Of a stretch of 7,108 nucleotides of DNA, positions 1-6,753 are shown one piece after another. The notes under the pieces were generated by a model, which saw only the letters and a program-made list of their open reading frames with translations, ran no database searches and was not told the DNA's origin. Location: assembly GCA_029058705.1 (NCBI GenBank), contig JAIDXA010000346.1, positions 1-7,108 of the forward strand, given 5' to 3'. Numbering within the stretch: the first letter of the stretch is position 1; every line of letters starts with the position of its first letter. The translations under genes and the position numbers were made by a program. Source of the stretch: Paramuribaculum sp. GTDB taxonomy: Bacteria > Bacteroidota > Bacteroidia > Bacteroidales > Muribaculaceae.

Positions 1-1918
1 GATTGTGGCCGCAAGCGCCTGTAAGCTCGATTGTCTTGCCATTGCCTTTGCGTCGTTGGAGCGGAATTTCGATTTTTTGCCGCCCGAAAAGGTAATCGGC
101 CGTCAGTGTGGATGTTTTCTCCATTTCGGCGGGGGTGCCCTGAAACACAATTTTTCCACCTTTGCGTCCGGCATTCGGGCCGATGTCGACGATATAATCG
201 GCTTCAAGCATCATCTCCTTGTCATGTTCGACAACGATTATCGAGTTGCTGGCGTCGCGCAGTTTTTTTAACGAATCGATGAGACGGCGGTTGTCGCGTT
301 GATGAAGTCCGATCGACGGTTCGTCGAGGATGTATAGCACGTTGACAAGCTCCGAGCCGATCTGGGTTGCAAGCCTTATCCTCTGGCTTTCGCCTCCGGA
401 TAAGGTTGCGGATGCGCGGTCGAGGGAAAGATATTCGAGTCCTACATCAACGAGGAAGCCGAGGCGTGAGCGTATTTCCTTGAAGATTTCTTTGCCGATA
501 ACGGCTTCCTGGCTGGTGAGTTTCGCTTCGATGTCAAGAGTCCATTCGTGGAGGCGCCGGATGTCCATTGAAGCGAGGTCGGAGATGTTTTTGCCGTCAA
601 TGAAGAAGTGGAGTGCCTCTTTGTTGAGGCGTTTTCCATCGCATTCCGGGCAGGTTGCGCGCGAAAAGAACTGTCCGCTCCACTTTTTTGCCTGGCTGCC
701 GGAATCGTCGTCGAGCTGGAGCTCGAGATATTTGGCCAAACCCTCATAGGCAAAAGAGTAGACGGCGGAAAGTGTGCCTGAAGGCATTTCGAGACGTTCG
801 TCGGTTCCGTTGACAATGTCATCGATGGCTTCCTGCGGAATTTCTCCTATGGGAGTCTTGAGGGTACAGCCGTATTTTTTACAGATCGCATCGATCTGAT
901 GGAATATCATAGAATCGCGGTAGCGGCCGAGAGGCGCGATGCCGCCTGAGTGGATCGACAGGCTTTCGTCGGGAAATATTTTCGCACGGTCGACCATGCT
1001 GACATATCCGAGCCCCTTGCATTTCGGACAATATCCTTGAGGCGAGTTGAACGAGAAGTTATGGGGGGCCGGTTCGCGGTACGACAGACCTGTCGTGGGA
1101 TCCATCAATTGTTGTGAGAACTGGTAGATGCGGTCTTCGTCAACGTCATAGACCATCATCTGCTTGTCTCCCTGACGGAGCGCTTCAGCAATGGTGTCAT
1201 GAAGACGGGTCTCGTCCTTGGGACTTACTTTCAGCCGGTCGATGACTGCTTCGATGGAATGGTTTTTATAGCGGTCGACTTTCATTCCTGGAGAGATCTC
1301 TTTGAGATGTCCGTCAACGCGCACTGTCAGATATCCTTTCTTGCGTATTGATTCAAACAGCTCCTTGTAGTGGCCTTTACGGTTTTTGACGAGCGGGGCA
1401 AGAATGTAGACTTTGTGTCCTTCGAACCTTTCAAGGATAAGGCGGACTATCTTATCCTCTGAATACTTGACCATCGGTTCTCCGGAAAGATAACTGACAG
1501 CCCGTCCGATGCGGGCGAAGAGCAGACGGAGAAAATCGTAGATTTCGGTAGTTGTGCCGATAGTGCTCCGCGGATTCCGGTTGATGGTTTTCTGCTCGAT
1601 GGATATGACCGGGCTCAGGCCTGTTATTTTATCGACATCGGGGCGTTCCATGTTTCCGAGCATGTTGCGGGCATAGGATGAGAAAGTCTCGATGTAGCGC
1701 CGCTGTCCTTCGGCATAAATGGTGTCGAAGGCAAGCGAGGACTTTCCCGAGCCGGAAAGTCCTGTAATGACGGTCAGAGTGTCATGCGGTATGCTGACGT
1801 CGATGTTTTTTAGATTATGGACTCTTGCGCCCATCACTTCCAGCGTTTCGGAGGCGACAGGCGAAGGTCTGTGTCCTGAATTCAGCTTAGGTTCGTCTGA
1901 GTCTGTCTTTTGCGTCAT
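1..1918 (-). CDS. uvrA: UvrA, excinuclease ABC subunit A (N-terminal two thirds, cut by left edge)
   Basis: UvrA is the DNA damage sensor ATPase of nucleotide excision repair; it loads UvrB at lesions. The minus frame stays open from the ATG at 1916-1918 to the left edge, giving 639 codons of a protein usually about 940 residues long. Visible in order: a 22-residue N-terminal extension, Walker A GLSGSGKSS (residues 53-61), the conserved stretch YAEGQRRYIETFSSYAR (68-84), the UvrB-binding and insertion region with CPKC (297-300), CPEC (423-426) ahead of the first signature motif LSGGESQRIRLATQ (506-519), Walker B ending LYILDEP (528-534), and the H-loop EHD (564-566). The sequence ends as the second ATPase half begins (ELTGACGHN, 631-639). 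The start is favoured because its ATG overlaps the stop of the upstream transglycosylase as ATGA, implying translational coupling. The partner pair of the first zinc-binding CxxC is absent (DPTTG at 273-277). The identification is firm. Confidence 0.96.
   Translation of the reverse strand, partial: MTQKTDSDEPKLNSGHRPSPVASETLEVMGARVHNLKNIDVSIPHDTLTVITGLSGSGKSSLAFDTIYAEGQRRYIETFSSYARNMLGNMERPDVDKITGLSPVISIEQKTINRNPRSTIGTTTEIYDFLRLLFARIGRAVSYLSGEPMVKYSEDKIVRLILERFEGHKVYILAPLVKNRKGHYKELFESIRKKGYLTVRVDGHLKEISPGMKVDRYKNHSIEAVIDRLKVSPKDETRLHDTIAEALRQGDKQMMVYDVDEDRIYQFSQQLMDPTTGLSYREPAPHNFSFNSPQGYCPKCKGLGYVSMVDRAKIFPDESLSIHSGGIAPLGRYRDSMIFHQIDAICKKYGCTLKTPIGEIPQEAIDDIVNGTDERLEMPSGTLSAVYSFAYEGLAKYLELQLDDDSGSQAKKWSGQFFSRATCPECDGKRLNKEALHFFIDGKNISDLASMDIRRLHEWTLDIEAKLTSQEAVIGKEIFKEIRSRLGFLVDVGLEYLSLDRASATLSGGESQRIRLATQIGSELVNVLYILDEPSIGLHQRDNRRLIDSLKKLRDASNSIIVVEHDKEMMLEADYIVDIGPNAGRKGGKIVFQGTPAEMEKTSTLTADYLFGRQKIEIPLQRRKGNGKTIELTGACGHN
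1915..1918 (-). promoter_or_regulatory. ATGA start/stop overlap coupling the transglycosylase to uvrA
   Basis: On the minus strand the TGA stop of the transglycosylase (1915-1917) and the ATG of uvrA (1916-1918) share two bases in ATGA. No AGGAGG-like site precedes this ATG (the upstream sequence is AAATGGGTCAACAA), so termination-reinitiation is the likely way uvrA is translated. The geometry is directly visible; coupling is inferred from the known behaviour of such overlaps. Confidence 0.7.
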
Positions 1919-2856
1919 TTGTTGACCCATTTCTTGTTATAGACTTTGGTTTTGGCAGAGGATCGGTGCATCGATTTTTCGGTGGGTATCCTGACCGAAT
2001 ATTTTTTGCCTGATTTGTTGGCCAGCGATTTGGCGCGAATCCACGGATTGTGTTCGCGCAGAGTCATGTAGTTGGTGCCGTGCTCTTTTGCCCATGTGGG
2101 CCAGTCGTCTACGGGTGTCGATACTTCGATGACTTCGTAGTCGAGCGGCTGATAGAGCTGGTCGCGTGAGAGTATATAGCCGTATGCCGATGGATCTTCC
2201 ATTATCATTTTCATTGCGAGCAGGCGGAACATGTAGCGGGTTGTCTCGCTGACAAGCCATAGATCGAATGCCGATTCGACTTTCTGAGAGGCCAGTTCGG
2301 ACGAGATGCGTCCCTGGCCTCCGTTATATGATGCTGCGGCGGATTCCCAGTTGCCATATTTCGCATAGGCGCTTTTGAGATATCTGCAAGCCGCCCTTGT
2401 GGCTTTTTCAAGATTGTAGCGTTCGTCGACCGAATCGTTGACCTCGAGACCGTATTCACGTGCGGTAGCCGGCATGAATTGCCAGAAGCCTGCCGCTTTG
2501 GCCGGAGAGACTGCATGGGGATTGAGCGAACTTTCAATGCAGGCAAGGTAAAGAAGATCTTCCGGAACGCCTTCGCTTTTCAGAATGGGGGCCATCTCCG
2601 GAAAGTAACGGTTGGCCCGTTTGATTGTGAGAAGGGTGTTGCCGTGGGTATAGGCCATTGACGTCAGTTCGCGGTCGAGACGCTCGAACATGTCTATCCT
2701 GTCAAGAGCGATCTTTTGGCCGGCAAAGGTCGTTTTGCCGGGGACTTTCGGGTTGCGGACTGCTGCAAGGGGAGTTGGTGTCGATGCTGTCACCGGAAAA
2801 GCGGTCGTCGTTAACGCGGAAACACAGAGCAACATGCCGCAAATAATCTGTTTCAT
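1915..2856 (-). CDS. Secreted MltD-like lytic transglycosylase (GH23/SLT domain) with LysM-like C-terminus
   Basis: This 313-residue exported enzyme should cleave the MurNAc-GlcNAc bond of peptidoglycan, leaving 1,6-anhydro ends. Residues 1-24 form a signal peptide (basic start, hydrophobic core, likely cut near VTA); no lipobox is evident. The SLT domain spans about 85-215. It has the catalytic glutamate E108 in IESSLNP, the AGFWQFMPATA motif (122-132, the family's G-L-M/W-Q element), and SYNGG (176-180) in place of the usual AYNxG. This motif set resembles family 1D (MltD). Residues 240-291 resemble one degenerate LysM repeat (start YEVIEVSTP, middle LREHNPWIR, end VRIP), probably a glycan-binding module. 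The tail 292-313 is strongly basic. MltD proteins usually carry cleaner LysM repeats, so that part is inference. The gene begins 46 bp after the PKD gene and overlaps uvrA by 4 bp, so the three are probably cotranscribed. The start has an A-rich leader without Shine-Dalgarno, normal for Bacteroidota. Confidence 0.93.
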   Translation of the reverse strand: MKQIICGMLLCVSALTTTAFPVTASTPTPLAAVRNPKVPGKTTFAGQKIALDRIDMFERLDRELTSMAYTHGNTLLTIKRANRYFPEMAPILKSEGVPEDLLYLACIESSLNPHAVSPAKAAGFWQFMPATAREYGLEVNDSVDERYNLEKATRAACRYLKSAYAKYGNWESAAASYNGGQGRISSELASQKVESAFDLWLVSETTRYMFRLLAMKMIMEDPSAYGYILSRDQLYQPLDYEVIEVSTPVDDWPTWAKEHGTNYMTLREHNPWIRAKSLANKSGKKYSVRIPTEKSMHRSSAKTKVYNKKWVNK

Positions 2857-2902
2857 AGTCTGATGGATTGTTGATTGTTTGTCAGGTTGGTGCGCGTTTT
2901 TC

Positions 2903-4219
2903 TTATTCGCCGGTGTAGCGCACTATGTTGATGTCGCCGCTCAGATTGTATTTTTTATTATCAGAACCTACGGCCTTGATGACATAGTAATACACTCCGG
3001 CGGGTGCGAGTTTGCCGTTGTAGCGGCCATCCCAGCCTAAGGCCGGATCGTGGAACTCGGCGACTTTTACACCCCAGCGGTTGAATATATAACACTCGAA
3101 ACTCACAATTGATTTGTAGCTGACGCGCCATTCGTCGTTGGTGACTTCGGTTGCGCCTGGTGAAAATGCGTTCGGACAGCGCAGAAACGATTCTCCGACG
3201 AAGACTTTGAAGACTTCGCTTTCAGCCGAACATGTGCCGTCTGAGTTTGCTGCAACGAAGCGGACATAGGTAGTTCCCATTTCCTGAAAGGTACGCGTAA
3301 CGGTCAGTTCCGGATCGCGGATGGATATATCCTCGAAGTCGACGTCGTTTGAAAATTGCCATTCATGAAAAATGGCCGCATCCGACACTGTGGCGCTGAA
3401 TGTGATGTCAAACGGAGCGGATCCGCCGAGTCCGTCGGTGTCGACATTAAGCTGGTTGTCCGGTTTCTCGCCGGATTGGGCGGCTTTTACCTCGGCTGCG
3501 ACCGATGTGGTCTTGTAGAGTGGCGAGTTTATTTCTGTTTCGTTGTTCCAGAAATGAAGGAAGCGGTCGCCCGATAATGTGAAATATGTGTCGCAGAGTG
3601 GAGCTTCAATGTTGATCGTCTGCCCGATCGATTCAAGAACCGTCGTGGCCTCTTCCGTTGTGTAGCTGAAGGAATTTTCGTCAAATCGGAGAGTTGTGAA
3701 CTTCAGCTCGATTTCGCGGCTGAGTGTCAGCGAACGTGCGTTGATGGCGTGGTATGTTATGGCATTCGCATTTCCTGAAAACTCAATGAGCGCCCGTCCG
3801 CAATCCTGATCGGAAGCCGGCGTGAGCGACCGTGCTTCATAACGGTGTGCGGAGTAATCGACAATCCAGAAATAGACCGGTCGGTCATCGATCGTGACCG
3901 TGTAGCCGGTGTCGCCCTGCAGCCGGTTGATTGTTAGGGCCGTTCCGTTTCTCGACAGGTCTGTGGCCGCGACCGGAACGGCGTAGGCTGCTCCCTGTGC
4001 GCCCCAGACGGCGACTGTCGCCGACGATGTCGCTGACGGAAGTGTTATGGATGCCGTAGCTCCGTTTACGCTTTCCATCACGTAGATTTCTTCCAGACCG
4101 GATGCTGCTGATCCTTTTTCGCTCCATACGGGATGCGGGTTGCCGGAAAAAGAAAGCGAAACAGCACCCGACGAGAGTGACGCAATCGTAGCTAAGATAA
4201 GAAAAACATAATGTTTCAT
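2903..4219 (-). CDS. Secreted Ig/PKD-type protein with gliding-motility-associated (T9SS type B-like) C-terminal domain
   Basis: This is a 438-residue exported protein of unknown specific role. Residues 1-19 look like a signal peptide (MKHYVFLILA start, small residues SSGA before the cut). Residues 26-260 are beta-rich with no motif I recognise and probably form two Ig-like domains. Residues 263-341 resemble a PKD domain (APFDITFSATVSD, then FHEWQFSND, then TYVRFVAANSDGTC). Residues 347-436 match the CHU_C / gliding-motility-associated C-terminal family: CPNAFSP, ND at 361-362, FNRWG (379-383), GWDGRYNGK (395-403), PAGVYYYVI (406-414), and a closing strand GDINIVRY. In this family the domain acts as a T9SS sorting signal, so the protein is probably moved across the outer membrane and attached to the surface or released. 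The usual PNGDG loop is replaced by GATEVT. It lies 46 bp upstream of the transglycosylase, as first gene of the unit. An adhesin or envelope structural role is only a guess. Confidence 0.82.
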   Translation of the reverse strand: MKHYVFLILATIASLSSGAVSLSFSGNPHPVWSEKGSAASGLEEIYVMESVNGATASITLPSATSSATVAVWGAQGAAYAVPVAATDLSRNGTALTINRLQGDTGYTVTIDDRPVYFWIVDYSAHRYEARSLTPASDQDCGRALIEFSGNANAITYHAINARSLTLSREIELKFTTLRFDENSFSYTTEEATTVLESIGQTINIEAPLCDTYFTLSGDRFLHFWNNETEINSPLYKTTSVAAEVKAAQSGEKPDNQLNVDTDGLGGSAPFDITFSATVSDAAIFHEWQFSNDVDFEDISIRDPELTVTRTFQEMGTTYVRFVAANSDGTCSAESEVFKVFVGESFLRCPNAFSPGATEVTNDEWRVSYKSIVSFECYIFNRWGVKVAEFHDPALGWDGRYNGKLAPAGVYYYVIKAVGSDNKKYNLSGDINIVRYTGE

Positions 4220-4332
4220 TCGTTAAGGCTTTGAGCTATTTTTTTAACGCAAAACTCATCCTGTTATTGTCTGCCGGATACAAATAGAAGCGGAAGGTTT
4301 GAGGTGCTTCGTCATGGATCTTTGACAGGATG

Positions 4333-4372
4333 AAAAAATATCACGCAAGCAATCTCTGCGATGCTTGCGTGA
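4333..4372 (-). terminator. Strong Rho-independent terminator
   Basis: A perfect 11-bp inverted repeat, TCACGCAAGCA and TGCTTGCGTGA (arms 4341-4351 and 4362-4372), encloses a 10-nt loop. On the minus strand the stem is followed by TATTTTTT (4340-4333), the U-tract of an intrinsic terminator. On the plus strand what follows is CTTAGTGA, without a T run, so it works in the minus direction. It lies about 230 nt after the histidine kinase stop and 113 nt before the PKD gene start. It therefore separates the two units, and it may end either the kinase mRNA or a separate short transcript that begins near 4500. Confidence 0.87.
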
Positions 4373-4500
4373 CTTAGTGAATGATGGTCTCTTAATTACT
4401 CTAATTTGCAGTTGTTCTTTGATTGGTATAGATTGATTGTATACTTTTTCGTATTCTATCTTTGGATGTTTATTATCTAAACGAGAAATATTTGTTTGCT
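4333..4500 (-). ncRNA. Candidate small RNA (or regulated leader), about 170 nt
   Basis: The predicted transcript begins about 5 nt after the TAATTTTG box and ends at the intrinsic terminator. On this strand there is no ATG at all in the interval, and no GTG or TTG before the terminator hairpin, so it does not look coding. Short internal pairings are visible: GTTTA/TAAAC around a 5-nt loop, and ATAC/GTAT nested within ATAGA/TCTAT. The remainder is A/C-rich and probably unpaired, with a strong 3' hairpin and U-tract, the layout of a trans-acting sRNA. I do not recognise a known RNA family. It could instead be the kinase 3' UTR, or an attenuated leader of the PKD gene if polymerase sometimes reads through. 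The evidence is promoter-like and terminator-like signals only. Confidence 0.4.
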
Positions 4501-4504
4501 GCGA

Positions 4505-4512
4505 CAAAATTA
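4505..4512 (-). promoter_or_regulatory. Bacteroidota -7 promoter element (TAATTTTG)
   Basis: On the minus strand the octamer TAATTTTG matches the TAnnTTTG consensus read by the Bacteroidota primary sigma factor exactly. No TTTG stands 19-21 bp upstream; that position is taken by the end of the last TGTnAC repeat (TCAC). A missing -33 element overlapped by an activator site is the known layout of PhoB-type activated promoters, so this is read as an activator-dependent promoter. The expected start point is near 4500. Confidence 0.45.
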
Positions 4513-4533
4513 GTTAAATCAAATTAATAACCG

Positions 4534-4561
4534 GTGACATTTGCGTTACAATGCTGTAACA
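4534..4561 (-). promoter_or_regulatory. Three 11-bp-spaced TGTnAC direct repeats (Pho-box-like operator)
   Basis: Read on the minus strand, TGTTAC (4561-4556), TGTAAC (4550-4545) and TGTCAC (4539-4534) follow each other with exactly 11 bp between starts. OmpR/PhoB-family regulators bind tandem 11-bp direct repeats; the E. coli Pho box contains CTGTCA repeated at 11 bp. The array ends 21 bp before the TAATTTTG box, the right place for a class II activator. The first two repeats also form a GTTACA/TGTAAC inverted repeat, which a dimeric repressor could use instead. The adjacent PhoB-type regulator is the obvious candidate to bind here, but that is inference. Confidence 0.5.
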
Positions 4562-4601
4562 AAGATGTTGTTGGTATAAAATTGGATAATATTAACTAAA
4601 A

Positions 4602-6041
4602 TTATGGCGATTTTTTCAATGTGAATTGAAACTCAAGTCCTCCTTCGGCACGATTGTAGACTGAAATTGCACCTCCGAGCGATTCGATCGTGCTTTTCAC
4701 AATCGGCAGCCCTAACCCGGTGCCGCCTGATTTTCGTGAACGGCCGGCTTCAACACGGTAGAAGCGTTCAAACAGATGAGGGACGTGCTCGGTCGGCACG
4801 CCCTGGCCGTTATCCCAGAATGCGAAGGTGTAGAATTTCTCGGATTCAGCAACCAGATTGATTCCCATAGCGGTTCCGTGGGAATGGATAACCGCGTTTC
4901 TTGTGAGGTTTGTGATTGCACTTGTCAGAAGGTTGATGTTGGCGAAAACCGAGCATCTGAGAGGAATTTCATATTCAAATTCCATATCTTTGAGCATTCC
5001 TGACTGGGCGAAATCTTCCTTTATGCCATAGACGAAATCGTGGAAATTTATTTCAGAAATGATGATTTTTGCGGATCCTTCTTCGAGCCGTGTCATTGTC
5101 GAGACGTCGTTGAGGAGCAGGCAGAGTCTTTCGACATTGCTGAGCGCGCGGGTAAGAAAATATTTTTGCGTTTCAGCGTCCATGTCGTCTGATGAGAGTA
5201 CGGTTTCGAGGTAGCCGCGGATAACCCCGACAGGAGTCTTCAGCTCATGGTTGATGTTGTTTGTCAGTTGATGCTGGACGCGGCGTTTTTCTTCGATGGC
5301 ATGCATGGCTATGGCATGTTCCTTATCGCTGTTTTCCATGGCTTTGACACGTCCGCGATAGAGGTGGATGATCTCTTTTGAAATGTCGCCCAGTTCGTCA
5401 TGGCTCAGGCGTGATTCGTCGACTTTAAGCGTCGAGTTGTTGGCCAGATGGGCAAATTCCTGAAGGATCTTGATGTTGCGGACAACGAAATTCGTCGACA
5501 GGTAGGCCAGGATGATGACAAGAAGGAATGAGCCGCCCAAAAGTATGAAGAATAGTGAGTTGTCGGTTTTCAGCACGTTGTTTATCGCTTCGTTCCACGG
5601 CATGGCGGTGTGGACTTCCAGCTGTCCGTCCTCACTTATCTTCCTGGAATAGAAGTGAATTTCTCCGGAGTTGTTTCTTCCGATGACTCCGTCGGTATTG
5701 GTCGCCTGGTCGGCATAGTCCTGCGGAACGCGAAACTCGCGGCCGATCGCATCGATGAGCCGTCCCTGTGAGTCGTAAATGCTGACCTGGACTTCATCAT
5801 ATTCCGAATTGTCGTAATAGCGGCGGATGAAGTTGAGAAACGGTTTGATGTCGGTTTTGCGCTCGTGGGCAACAATCAGTCTTGATGAAATGAAGTTCAG
5901 TTGTTTTCCGATGTCGTTGAGCCTTAGCTTTTCTTCGCGTGAATATTGCACGAAGATGAGGATGACCACTAATGCGAACATCGAGCCTATTATAGGCAGG
6001 AGAAGTCTGAAGCGGACACTAAATCTTCTCTTTGAATCCAT
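4602..6041 (-). CDS. Membrane sensor histidine kinase, PhoR-like, paired with the adjacent regulator
   Basis: This is a 479-residue inner-membrane sensor kinase that should autophosphorylate on histidine and pass the phosphate to the upstream-encoded regulator. Two membrane spans (about 13-32 and 162-185) enclose a periplasmic domain of some 130 residues with a PAS/PDC-like feel (VQVSIYDSQGRLIDAIG, 84-100). A HAMP-type linker follows (about 186-239). The H-box is NNINHELKTPVGVI, with phospho-acceptor H265 at 261-274. The ATPase domain has the N-box NLTRNAVIHS (378-387), G1 box DNGQGVP (410-416), F-box FERFYRV (424-430) and G2 box GGTGLGLPIV (439-448). All catalytic motifs are intact. Its ATG lies inside the regulator gene (23-bp overlap), so the two are cotranscribed and probably translationally coupled. 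The signal is not evident from sequence. PhoR is a reasonable guess because of the PhoB-like partner and the Pho-box-like repeats downstream, but not enough for a symbol. Confidence 0.95.
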   Translation of the reverse strand: MDSKRRFSVRFRLLLPIIGSMFALVVILIFVQYSREEKLRLNDIGKQLNFISSRLIVAHERKTDIKPFLNFIRRYYDNSEYDEVQVSIYDSQGRLIDAIGREFRVPQDYADQATNTDGVIGRNNSGEIHFYSRKISEDGQLEVHTAMPWNEAINNVLKTDNSLFFILLGGSFLLVIILAYLSTNFVVRNIKILQEFAHLANNSTLKVDESRLSHDELGDISKEIIHLYRGRVKAMENSDKEHAIAMHAIEEKRRVQHQLTNNINHELKTPVGVIRGYLETVLSSDDMDAETQKYFLTRALSNVERLCLLLNDVSTMTRLEEGSAKIIISEINFHDFVYGIKEDFAQSGMLKDMEFEYEIPLRCSVFANINLLTSAITNLTRNAVIHSHGTAMGINLVAESEKFYTFAFWDNGQGVPTEHVPHLFERFYRVEAGRSRKSGGTGLGLPIVKSTIESLGGAISVYNRAEGGLEFQFTLKKSP

Positions 6042-6726
6042 AACCGAATCCCAGGCGCGTTACAATATTATTGCCGTATTCGCCGATCTTTTTGCGGAGG
6101 CGCGCGATGTTGGTGTCGATGGTGCGGATTGTCACGACAACATTGCTGTCCCATATCTTTTCAATGAGTTCCTCGCGGGAATATATCCGGTTGCGGTGGG
6201 TTAGGAAAAAAAGTAGGATGTCATATTCCGTACGTGTCAGATTCAGTTCCTGTCCGTCGAGATAACCGAGTTTCTCGTTGCAGTCGATCCGTAGGCCGTT
6301 GAATGTCACGTCGGCCACATAGTTGCTGTCTTTGTTCTGCGACGGCATCTCGGAGATGTTGACGCGGCGCAAAACCGCGCGCACGCGGGCTATCACCTCG
6401 CTTATTACGAATGGTTTGGTGATATAGTCGTCAGCGCCGATGTTCAATCCCATGACCGTGTTGTCTTCGCCGTTCAGGGCGGAGCAGAATATTATCGGAG
6501 TGAATTCAGTGGCCGGTTCATTTCTTACTCTCTTGGCGAAATCGAATCCGCTCATGGCTTCCATCATGATATCGACAATCATGAGATTATAGGACGCAAG
6601 ATCCATTTCGAGGGCTTCTTCCGCGCTGTATGCGCAGTCGACGTCATACCCGTTTTTCTCGAGATTGAATTTCAGGATCTCACACAATGCTTCTTCGTCG
6701 TCAATGACAAGTATCTTGGTGTTCAT
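6019..6726 (-). CDS. OmpR/PhoB-family response regulator
   Basis: This is a 235-residue DNA-binding regulator. The receiver domain (about 4-120) has the acidic pocket D9/D10, phospho-acceptor D52 in IVDIMM, the switch serine S82 (FCSA, where many relatives have TA), and K104 followed by P105 (DDYITKPF). A short linker (about 121-134) leads to a winged-helix domain (about 136-234) with LNLTRTEYDILLFFLTH (161-177), the recognition helix RTIDTNIARLRKKIG (201-215), and the closing wing RLGFGYGF. Proteins of this architecture dimerise on phosphorylation and bind 11-bp direct repeats. It is encoded first, and its stop (TAG) lies 23 bp inside the kinase gene. Upstream there is no clear Shine-Dalgarno site. 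It resembles PhoB in length and layout, but other OmpR subfamilies look similar, so no symbol is given. The 11-bp repeat array just downstream of the kinase gene is a candidate target. Confidence 0.97.
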   Translation of the reverse strand: MNTKILVIDDEEALCEILKFNLEKNGYDVDCAYSAEEALEMDLASYNLMIVDIMMEAMSGFDFAKRVRNEPATEFTPIIFCSALNGEDNTVMGLNIGADDYITKPFVISEVIARVRAVLRRVNISEMPSQNKDSNYVADVTFNGLRIDCNEKLGYLDGQELNLTRTEYDILLFFLTHRNRIYSREELIEKIWDSNVVVTIRTIDTNIARLRKKIGEYGNNIVTRLGFGYGFKEKI

Positions 6727-6753
6727 AGAGCTTTTGTTAGCGAAAACTGTTTA

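Larger units (their letters stand above)
4220..4601. other. Gene-free region between the kinase and the PKD gene, with a candidate sRNA/leader unit
   Basis: This 382-bp stretch is visibly AT-richer than the genes beside it. Reading the minus strand, it holds an 11-bp-period direct repeat array, an exact TAnnTTTG element, about 130 nt without start codons, a strong intrinsic terminator, and then 113 nt leading to the PKD gene start. No convincing promoter for the PKD gene lies after the terminator: only one-mismatch forms of the -7 box are present (TCTATTTG and GAGTTTTG on the minus strand), without a well-spaced TTTG. On the plus strand TATCTTTG at 4457-4464 also fits the -7 pattern, but no plus-strand gene follows, so I do not call it. 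Confidence 0.6.

Noticed and set aside
330..749. 139-codon plus-strand frame over uvrA
   Set aside because: It is antisense to a well-conserved gene, with Arg/Ser-rich content and no domain; a shadow of the uvrA codon pattern.
442..822. 126-codon minus-strand frame nested in uvrA
   Set aside because: It is in another frame of the same strand over a convincing uvrA translation and has low-complexity Ser/Thr/Arg-rich content typical of a shadow.
4457..4464. Plus-strand TATCTTTG, an exact -7 match
   Set aside because: No gene or terminator follows on the plus strand and no TTTG lies at the right spacing; a chance match in AT-rich DNA is likely, though an antisense transcript over the kinase 3' end is not excluded.
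4256..4507. 83-codon minus-strand open frame
   Set aside because: It needs a TTG start placed inside the -7 element, runs straight through the terminator hairpin and U-tract, and has no recognisable domain.
4545..4560. GTTACA/TGTAAC inverted repeat read as a terminator for the kinase gene
   Set aside because: The stem is only 6 bp and AT-rich with no U-tract; it is better explained as two members of the 11-bp TGTnAC direct repeat array.
5827..6204. 125-codon plus-strand frame over the kinase/regulator junction
   Set aside because: It is antisense to two firmly identified genes and has no recognisable motif.
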